49,431 bases of DNA, taken from RGIG1681 sp045648025 (GTDB lineage: Bacteria > Bacillota > Clostridia > Christensenellales > UBA1242). Position 1 is the stretch's first letter, and each line of letters opens with the position of its first letter. The position numbers were made by a program, and so were the translations under genes. Positions 7,847 through 13,690 of this stretch are shown in pieces. The stretch covers positions 1 through 49,431 of the forward strand of contig JAZRNH010000003.1 of assembly GCA_045648025.1 (NCBI GenBank). The letters are read 5' to 3'. A model generated the notes under the pieces. It had not been told where the DNA came from, did not search any database, and saw only the letters and a list, made by a program, of their open reading frames with translations.

Positions 7847-8166
7847 ATAACAATTTTTCCTCCCAAAACCACCTTTGCCGCAATTGATGAATTGCCAAAA
7901 TCTTCAGCAATGTCAGCAGTAAATTCAGTTATATATCCTATTCCTATCACTTTGAATATTATAGTTAAAAAATCAAAATCTAAGTCACAAAAATTATATA
8001 TCTCCATTAAATAATTTATTATATTTTTAAACTCATCTATTAATAACAAAAATATTAGTACCGAACCAGCAACTGTGATAATTGAAGAAAATTCAGGATT
8101 GTACTTTTTTAATGAAGATGATAAAAATATACAAATTATTGCAATAATTACTATTTTATATATCAT
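7783..8166 (-). CDS. spoIIIAD: Stage III sporulation protein AD
   Basis: Small membrane protein (127 residues, typical length) of the SpoIIIA channel complex. Three to four transmembrane segments are visible, as well as the family core IIFKVIGIGYITEFTADIAEDFGNSSIAAKVVLGGKI. No clear ribosome binding site precedes the ATG; instead the gap to spoIIIAC holds the repeated CCGC element. The last 64 bases overlap the start of spoIIIAE. Confidence 0.93.
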   Translation of the reverse strand: MIYKIVIIAIICIFLSSSLKKYNPEFSSIITVAGSVLIFLLLIDEFKNIINYLMEIYNFCDLDFDFLTIIFKVIGIGYITEFTADIAEDFGNSSIAAKVVLGGKIVICSLTLPLVKKLISLILLLLS

Positions 8167-8173
8167 ATTTTAA

Positions 8174-8199
8174 TTATTTTTAATATATTTTGCGGTTTT
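8174..8199 (-). repeat. 26-bp intergenic element, copy B (spoIIIAC-AD gap)
   Basis: Same minus-strand element as at 6436-6461 (AAAACCGCAAAATATATT, variable base, AAAATAA; one mismatch). It fills nearly the whole spacer between the spoIIIAC stop, which it touches, and the spoIIIAD start, in the place where a ribosome binding site would be expected. Confidence 0.6.
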
Positions 8200-8396
8200 T
8201 AATATAAATCAAAGAGTGTTTTTATTGTTGAAAACAAATCACTCACCATCCCCAAAACCATAAATAAAACAATAACTAAACCTGCAAGTCCAGTCAAGGT
8301 AGATAGATCGCCTCTACCTTGATGCTGAAATAATTGACATATAACAGTTGTAAGCAAACCTATCGCACCTATCTTAAAAAGAATTGAAACTTCCAT
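8199..8396 (-). CDS. spoIIIAC: Stage III sporulation protein AC
   Basis: A 65-residue protein with two transmembrane helices, the normal size for SpoIIIAC, which pairs with AD in the channel. The family signature GAIGLLTTVICQLFQHQGRG is present, followed by a second helix LAGLVIVLFMVLGMV. It starts 4 bases after spoIIIAB. Confidence 0.94.
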   Translation of the reverse strand: MEVSILFKIGAIGLLTTVICQLFQHQGRGDLSTLTGLAGLVIVLFMVLGMVSDLFSTIKTLFDLY

Positions 8397-8400
8397 AAAA

Positions 8401-8886
8401 TCACCATATCAAAATACTCACAACAGCAGCAATTGCTATTATAATTTTAAAATATAAACCACCCTTTTTATTATAATTTTCATAAGCCGTATCAACTTCT
8501 TTTGATAAGAAATTTATCATAGCTTTTGACTTTTCTTTTTCATATTTAAAATCATTTTTTCCAATTTGTTTTAATTGATTTATTATTGCAAATTTTAGAT
8601 TACTATTATTTATTGTTTTATTAATAAATTCTTCATTTATTTGATATATATTGCTATTTTTTAAAAATAAATTATTATAATTTGCGATTTTATTTTTCTG
8701 CATAATTATATAATTATTGATTATATAGTCAACATTTTCTTTAAACAACTCTATGTTTGCAACATAAAACTCAAAAAATCCTTTTATATAATTAAGTAGT
8801 AAATATTCTTGTTTTAATTTATTTTTATAACATAAGGCAATATATCCACCCACTAGCATAATTACCACAACAGCAATTATCTTCAT
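8401..8886 (-). CDS. spoIIIAB: Stage III sporulation protein AB
   Basis: Membrane-anchored component of the SpoIIIA complex (161 residues), structurally related to GspF-type platform proteins. One hydrophobic helix lies at each end (about 3-18 and 145-161), with a helical cytoplasmic middle containing LLNYIKGFFEFYVANIELFKE. Its ATG overlaps the spoIIIAA stop by 4 bases. The middle section is unusually rich in Asn and Ile. Confidence 0.92.
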   Translation of the reverse strand: MKIIAVVVIMLVGGYIALCYKNKLKQEYLLLNYIKGFFEFYVANIELFKENVDYIINNYIIMQKNKIANYNNLFLKNSNIYQINEEFINKTINNSNLKFAIINQLKQIGKNDFKYEKEKSKAMINFLSKEVDTAYENYNKKGGLYFKIIIAIAAVVSILIW

Positions 8887-9812
8887 ATCATAAATGGAAT
8901 ATAAATTCCCCTCAAATTTTCATCGCAAACCGATTCAACAGTTCCAACCGAAATTCTCTTTGACAACACAACAATTCTATCAAAATATTTATCTTTTATT
9001 AATGATTCAAAATATTTTTTAGATTTTAATTCTTGAATATCTTTTGCATGTGCTGATGCAATAACCTTTACACCTGACTTGATAGTTTGTTTAATAGATT
9101 CAATATCTGATTCTTTTGAAACTTCATCAGTAACAATAACTGCAGGATTCATTGTTTTTAGTGCAGAGTTAAATGCAAAGCTTTTTTCAGAACCTGAGAT
9201 TACATCAACAAAATTTCCAACATCCATCTCTCCATTTAGTCCTGCAATTTCATATCTTTCATCAACGACTAATATATTTTGAATATTGGCTTCATCTGAC
9301 AGTTTTTTTGTTATGTCGCGAATCAGTGTTGTTTTTCCAGCTGCTGGTGGTGAAATTATTAATGTGTTTTTAACTTCACCAGAAGATACAATTAACCTGA
9401 AAATTTTATCACTGCAATTTGTTACTTCATGCGGAATTCTAATATTAATTGATGTTATATTTTTTATGGTCGAAACTTTATTTTCGTTATAAACTACAGT
9501 TCCACATATTCCAATTCGAACACCAGAGTCAGTTGTGATGAAGCATTGTTTAATTTGCTCATTATAAGCATAAAGCGACTGCTTTGTTGCAACTGCCAAT
9601 ATATGATTTATTACATCACTTGTTGCAATAACATTTTCTGAATATCTGCCATTAAACTTGTCTGTTTTGTGAATTATTAACGGAACATATCTTCCTTTGT
9701 AATTTATCATTATTGGCTTTCCAGTTCTTATTCTTATTTCAAAGATATAGTCTTGAAGAAAGTCTTGCTTTATTTTGTTGTAAAGCCATTCAGGAAAAAT
9801 GTTATACAGCAT
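8883..9812 (-). CDS. spoIIIAA: Stage III sporulation protein AA (secretion ATPase-like)
   Basis: Cytoplasmic AAA-type ATPase that energises the SpoIIIA-SpoIIQ channel in the mother cell. The 309-residue product has Walker A PPAAGKTT (155-162), Walker B LVVDER (181-186), and SVGTVESVCDENLRGIYIPF at its end. The start was placed at 9812 because GAGGTG lies directly upstream; the open frame extends 85 codons further but runs through the efp terminator and into efp. It heads the eight-gene spoIIIA operon. Confidence 0.95.
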   Translation of the reverse strand: MLYNIFPEWLYNKIKQDFLQDYIFEIRIRTGKPIMINYKGRYVPLIIHKTDKFNGRYSENVIATSDVINHILAVATKQSLYAYNEQIKQCFITTDSGVRIGICGTVVYNENKVSTIKNITSINIRIPHEVTNCSDKIFRLIVSSGEVKNTLIISPPAAGKTTLIRDITKKLSDEANIQNILVVDERYEIAGLNGEMDVGNFVDVISGSEKSFAFNSALKTMNPAVIVTDEVSKESDIESIKQTIKSGVKVIASAHAKDIQELKSKKYFESLIKDKYFDRIVVLSKRISVGTVESVCDENLRGIYIPFMI

Positions 9813-9846
9813 CGTCACCTCAATAAATATTATTTGTGAACTTTCC

Positions 9847-9878
9847 AATCTATGAAATTTTTGCAAAAAAAAATATGC
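9847..9878 (-). promoter_or_regulatory. Candidate SigE-type promoter of spoIIIA operon
   Basis: On the minus strand GCATATTT (9871-9878) and CATAGATT (9847-9854), 16 bases apart, resemble SigE -35 and -10 elements. The spacing is at the long end and the -35 overlaps the efp terminator stem. The position, 34 bases before the spoIIIAA ATG, fits. The B. subtilis spoIIIA operon is SigE-controlled; the rest is inference. Confidence 0.3.
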
Positions 9879-9894
9879 CATATTTTGGCATATT
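9863..9894 (-). terminator. Terminator between efp and spoIIIAA
   Basis: Perfect 9-bp stem AATATGCCA (9872-9880) and TGGCATATT (9886-9894), followed on the minus strand by nine T. It separates vegetative efp from the sporulation operon. Confidence 0.88.
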
Positions 9895-9906
9895 TTAAAT
9901 TTAAAA

Positions 9907-10464
9907 CTAAACTCTTGACATATATGTTCCAGTTCTTGTGTCAATTCTGATTGTATCACCATTATCAACAAACAATGGAACTTGAAGAACAAGACCTGTT
10001 TCAAGTTTTGCTGGTTTGTTTCCAGCTTTAGATGTGTCACCTTGAATTCCTGGTTCACATTCAACAATTTTAAGTTCTACAAAGTTTGGTGGTTCAACAC
10101 TAAATGCTTCACCTTTATAGAATTGAATTGTTACATCCATATTTTCTGTGATGAATTGCAAAGCTTCTTCAACTTGACTGTGGTTAAGTGGAAGTTGTTC
10201 ATATGTTTCATTATCCATGAAATAATATAAATCACCATCACTGTAAAGATATTGCATTTGTTTTCTTTCAATTTGAGCTTTTTCAAATTTTGTTACAGGG
10301 TTAAATGTAAGTTCAATAACTTGTCCTGTAATAACATTTTTTAATTTTGTTCTAACAAAAGCAGCACCTTTTCCTGGTTTAACATGCATAAAGTCAACAA
10401 CAACATAAACTTTACCTTCATATTCGAAAGTAACACCTTTTCTTAAATCACCTGCTGTAATCAT
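9907..10464 (-). CDS. efp: Elongation factor P
   Basis: Three-domain translation factor (185 residues) that relieves ribosome stalling at polyproline. It starts MITAGDLRKGVTFEYEGK and has VMHVKPGKGAAFVRTKLKN-type sequence (here DFMHVKPGKGAAFVRTKLKN), with the loop lysine of PGKGAA at the usual modification site. The C-terminal OB domain ends in VDNGDTIRIDTRTGTYMSRV. GGAGG precedes the chosen ATG. It is followed by its own terminator and sits upstream of spoIIIAA, a common Clostridia arrangement. Confidence 0.97.
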   Translation of the reverse strand: MITAGDLRKGVTFEYEGKVYVVVDFMHVKPGKGAAFVRTKLKNVITGQVIELTFNPVTKFEKAQIERKQMQYLYSDGDLYYFMDNETYEQLPLNHSQVEEALQFITENMDVTIQFYKGEAFSVEPPNFVELKIVECEPGIQGDTSKAGNKPAKLETGLVLQVPLFVDNGDTIRIDTRTGTYMSRV

Positions 10465-10513
10465 AAATCCTCCATAAAATATAAACAATTTGCTTCCGCA
10501 AAAATCTATTATA

Positions 10514-10542
10514 AATATAACATACAAACCACAAAAAAGCAA
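10514..10542 (-). promoter_or_regulatory. Promoter of efp
   Basis: TTGCTT (10537-10542) and TATATT (10514-10519) are 17 bases apart on the minus strand, about 50 bases upstream of the efp ATG. With the terminator downstream this makes efp a single-gene unit, although read-through from the upstream operon is possible. Confidence 0.6.
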
Positions 10543-10558
10543 TATATTTATTTGCAAA

Positions 10559-11398
10559 TTAAACTGAATAATAAATATTTCTCATAATTTTTGCATCTTT
10601 TGTTTGTGTTCCTGCCGATTCTGATATAACACATGCATCTATATCATAATCTTTTAAAACCTTTGCAAGAGGCTCAAAATTTGGTCCGTAAACATTATCA
10701 TCAAATGTTAGGTGTCTAATTTCACCCTTTTTTCCATATTCAATTTTAGAAAAATGAATATGTACTTTTTTAAATTTATCACCTAACACATTTTTTAAAG
10801 TTTCAAATACATTTGCAAAATCTTCAATTGTATTTAAACTTCCTTGATTGAATGAATTAATGTGTCCAAAATCAAGTGTTGGAATAATTCTATCATCAAT
10901 TGAACAAATTTTGGCAATTTCTTCAACTGTTCCAATTTGACCTCTTTTTCCCATTGTTTCAGGACACAAATAAAAATCACTAAAACCTTGCTCATCCAAA
11001 ATTGAAATGAGCTTTTTTATATTATTATAAGTGTTTTCAACAGCTTCTTCTCTGGTCATTTTCATCTGAGTTCCTGGATGAAAAACCAATTTTTTTGCAC
11101 CCAAAAACTTCATTCTTTTAAGTGATTCAATTATATATCCATTAGATTTTTCAATCATAATTGGATCTGGATTTGCAAAATTAATATAATATGGTGCATG
11201 AACAGAAACTTCAATGTTTGCCGCTTCAAAAAGCTTTCCATATTTTTCAGCAGTTTCAAAACTCATTCTAACACCATTTGTAAATGAAACCTCGTAACAA
11301 TTTAAACCGTTATCAATAAGCCATTTTGGCATATCTTCTGTCGATTTAAATTTCGCCAAAAATTCCTCACAAAAACCAGATGGACCAAACTTTATCAT
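10559..11398 (-). CDS. Endonuclease IV-like (AP endonuclease/xylose isomerase) TIM-barrel protein
   Basis: A 279-residue TIM-barrel protein of the AP endonuclease 2 family. Residues matching the endonuclease IV trinuclear metal site are present in order: HAPYYIN, HPGT, CPETMG, LDFGHINS, VHIHFSK, EIRHLTF and VISESAG. This supports abasic-site DNA repair activity, though divergent TIM-barrel relatives can act on sugars, so the exact substrate is not certain. Its ATG overlaps the truB stop by 4 bases with GAGGAATT in front. In most Firmicutes ribF follows truB; here this gene does. Confidence 0.85.
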   Translation of the reverse strand: MIKFGPSGFCEEFLAKFKSTEDMPKWLIDNGLNCYEVSFTNGVRMSFETAEKYGKLFEAANIEVSVHAPYYINFANPDPIMIEKSNGYIIESLKRMKFLGAKKLVFHPGTQMKMTREEAVENTYNNIKKLISILDEQGFSDFYLCPETMGKRGQIGTVEEIAKICSIDDRIIPTLDFGHINSFNQGSLNTIEDFANVFETLKNVLGDKFKKVHIHFSKIEYGKKGEIRHLTFDDNVYGPNFEPLAKVLKDYDIDACVISESAGTQTKDAKIMRNIYYSV

Positions 11399-12285
11399 AA
11401 TTCCTCACTTAATTCATAAACAAATGCAATAGGTGCTGTTTTTGAGTCTTTTAATTCATAAAGCCCTACAACTTCACCCTTAAATTTAATAATAAACGGC
11501 AAATTGTATAAATTATCTAAACCTAATTCATTTGCATAAACAGAAACCCCATTTAGCACCTTTTTTGCCATATTTTCGTCAATTTCAATTTGTTTAAAAT
11601 CTGAAAATACTGTTTCAATTTGAATAATCTCTTTTGTCTTTTCAAACTCTTCAATTGTTAATGCTGTTTCTGTTTCAAAGGCTCCACTTTTTGTTCTGAT
11701 AATAACTGGAACAACAGCAATTGTTCCCATTTTTGCAGCAATATCAGCAAATAATGTTCTAATATATGTTCCCGCAGAACAATGGACATCAAAGACAAAA
11801 GTGTTTAAATCACTTTGCTCTCTTAAATTTATGTCAAAAATAGTAATTTTTCTTGGTTTTAGTTCAAACTCTACACCTTCTCTTGCAAGTTCGTATGCTT
11901 TTTTTCCATTAACCTTTAATGCTGAATATTTTGGTGGTAATTGATAAATTTCACCATTAAACTCATCAAGAACTGAAAGAATCATTTCTTTTGTTACCAA
12001 AACATCTTTATCAATATTAGTTATATTTCCAAAACTATCAAGTGAATCGGTGGTGATTCCAAATTTAACAACAGCAGTATATTTTTTTTCTTTAGACAAA
12101 AAATAGTCGAAAAATTTTGTAGCTTTTCCGACCGCAACAGGAAGAACCCCTGCCGCTGCTGGGTCAAGGGTTCCCAAATGACCAACTTTTTTCATTTTTA
12201 AAATCTTTTTAATTTTGCAAACAACATCGGAAGATGTCATTCCTGTTGGCTTTATTATATTTACAAATCCTTTTAAACTTTTCAT
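11395..12285 (-). CDS. truB: tRNA pseudouridine(55) synthase TruB
   Basis: Makes pseudouridine 55 in the T-loop of tRNAs. The 296-residue protein shows GFVNIIKPTGMTSSDVV, the catalytic region KVGHLGTLDPAAAGVLPVAVGKATK (Asp in LDP), and the YELAREG and GTYIRTLFADI motifs, followed by a C-terminal PUA-like extension. It starts 3 bases after nrnA, has little ribosome binding site, and is probably coupled to it. Confidence 0.97.
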   Translation of the reverse strand: MKSLKGFVNIIKPTGMTSSDVVCKIKKILKMKKVGHLGTLDPAAAGVLPVAVGKATKFFDYFLSKEKKYTAVVKFGITTDSLDSFGNITNIDKDVLVTKEMILSVLDEFNGEIYQLPPKYSALKVNGKKAYELAREGVEFELKPRKITIFDINLREQSDLNTFVFDVHCSAGTYIRTLFADIAAKMGTIAVVPVIIRTKSGAFETETALTIEEFEKTKEIIQIETVFSDFKQIEIDENMAKKVLNGVSVYANELGLDNLYNLPFIIKFKGEVVGLYELKDSKTAPIAFVYELSEEL

Positions 12286-12288
12286 TGT

Positions 12289-13269
12289 TTATTTTTTCCA
12301 ATTTAAAATTTCAAGACTGCTAGAAAGAAGTCTGTCTTTAACTTCTTCAAATGAACCAAAAATTTTGCAACCACTTGCATTTAAGTGTCCGCCCCCACCA
12401 AAAGACTCTGCAACATCTTTTGCAGAAAGATTTCCTTTTGATCTAAATGACACTCTGAAATATCCTTTATCATCTTCAGATGCTAAAATTGCAAATTTAA
12501 CACATTCAAGTTGAAGTGGAATATCTGGAAAAACATCAACATCATCAAGTGTAGTGTTTGTATTTTTAAAGTCTTCTTTTGAAAACATTATAATTGCAAG
12601 TTTTTTGTCAGAATAAAATTCAATTTTTTGATATGCAAGTTGCATTAATGTAAACACTTCAAAAGTAAGCGAATTAAAAAGTGGTGTTGTAACATCTTCC
12701 ATTTTAATTTTGCCATACTTTAAAAGCTTAGACACAACCATCAATGTTTTTGGTTTAATTGAGTGTGTGAATCTGCCAGTGTCTGTCAAAATTCCAGACA
12801 TTAAACATTTGCACATATAATCTGTTATCTTAATTTTCATAAAAATCATAAGTTCAAACAAAATTTCTGCAGTTGAAGATGATTCTTTAACAAAATTCAT
12901 TTTGCAGAACATTTCATTAGACAAATGATGATGGTCAATTGCAAGTGTTGTTGGAACACCTTTTCTATATGTAAATTTATACTTTCCAAGTCTGCCTTCT
13001 GTTGCAGAATCCAAGCAAATTGCAAGATCATATTTTCCTTCAACAGTTTTGTGATTAACAAAACTTAAATCACCATAAAATTTAAAGTTGTTTGGAAAAT
13101 TTGAATTTACATAAACATCAACAGATTTACCCATTTGAATCAAAGCTGCACGAAGAGCAAGTGATGACCCCATTGCATCACAGTCTGTGTTAATGTGTGT
13201 GTAAATTGAAATATTGTTTGCAGACTTTAAGATATTTGCAACTTCATTAAATGTTACTATCTTGTCCAT
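12289..13269 (-). CDS. nrnA: DHH family phosphoesterase NrnA (nanoRNase/pAp phosphatase)
   Basis: DHH/DHHA1 phosphoesterase (326 residues) that degrades very short RNAs and 3'-phosphoadenosine 5'-phosphate. The metal-binding motifs are clear: HINTDCDAMGSS, CLDSA and AIDHHHLS, with FTHSIKPKT later, and the C-terminal DHHA1 glycine motif GGGGHLNASGCKI. It overlaps the rbfA end by 23 bases. The rbfA-nrnA-truB order is standard. Confidence 0.94.
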   Translation of the reverse strand: MDKIVTFNEVANILKSANNISIYTHINTDCDAMGSSLALRAALIQMGKSVDVYVNSNFPNNFKFYGDLSFVNHKTVEGKYDLAICLDSATEGRLGKYKFTYRKGVPTTLAIDHHHLSNEMFCKMNFVKESSSTAEILFELMIFMKIKITDYMCKCLMSGILTDTGRFTHSIKPKTLMVVSKLLKYGKIKMEDVTTPLFNSLTFEVFTLMQLAYQKIEFYSDKKLAIIMFSKEDFKNTNTTLDDVDVFPDIPLQLECVKFAILASEDDKGYFRVSFRSKGNLSAKDVAESFGGGGHLNASGCKIFGSFEEVKDRLLSSSLEILNWKK

Positions 13270-13633
13270 CAGTTGTTTCCTTTAACTCAGATTCAATTTT
13301 ATCAAATAATTTTAAAACTCTTTCAGCTCTTTCTTCAACATCGTCAACAATAAACATTAATTCTGGAACTTGTCTGAGTCTGAGTGAATGTGCAAGTTCG
13401 TATCTAATTGACTTTTTATTTTTGTTAAGTTTATCAACAACACTTTTCTTTTTATCTTCACCACCAAAAACACTAACAAAGATTTTTGACATAGAAAAAT
13501 CTGAGAAGGTTTCTACTTTCATAATTGAAATCATTGCAGTAGAAATTTCTTCATCATCAAAATGAGAAATAATTGTCATTAAACTTTTTTGAATTTCAGA
13601 ATTAACACGGCTCATTCTATTGTTGTTTGCCAT
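13247..13633 (-). CDS. rbfA: Ribosome-binding factor A
   Basis: KH-like factor that binds the 30S subunit during 16S rRNA maturation. The 128-residue product starts MANNNRMSRVNSEIQKSL and has the family core FSDFSMSKIFVSVFGGE and SLRLRQVPELMFIVDD. The start at 13633 was chosen because AGGAG lies 8 bases upstream; an upstream ATG in frame lies in the hairpin that separates it from infB. Confidence 0.95.
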   Translation of the reverse strand: MANNNRMSRVNSEIQKSLMTIISHFDDEEISTAMISIMKVETFSDFSMSKIFVSVFGGEDKKKSVVDKLNKNKKSIRYELAHSLRLRQVPELMFIVDDVEERAERVLKLFDKIESELKETTDGQDSNI

Positions 13634-13651
13634 AATATATCTCCTAAATTT

Positions 13652-13681
13652 AAAGAGCATTACGATACTATAATGCTCTTT
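13652..13681 (-). terminator. Hairpin between infB and rbfA
   Basis: An 11-bp perfect stem (AAAGAGCATTA and TAATGCTCTTT, loop of 8). On the minus strand the downstream side is TTTAAATTT, a weak T-run, so it is likely a partial terminator or attenuator within the operon or an mRNA end stabiliser. The plus-strand side has six T in a row, but no plus-strand gene ends here. Confidence 0.55.
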
Positions 13682-13690
13682 TTTAATAAA

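Noticed and set aside
9813..10067. N-terminal extension of spoIIIAA by 85 codons
   Set aside because: It would run through the efp terminator and into efp; the ATG at 9812 has a good ribosome binding site and gives the normal family length.
10465..10557. N-terminal extension of EF-P by 31 codons
   Set aside because: It crosses the efp promoter and lacks support; the ATG at 10464 has GGAGG and the conserved MITAGDLRKG start.
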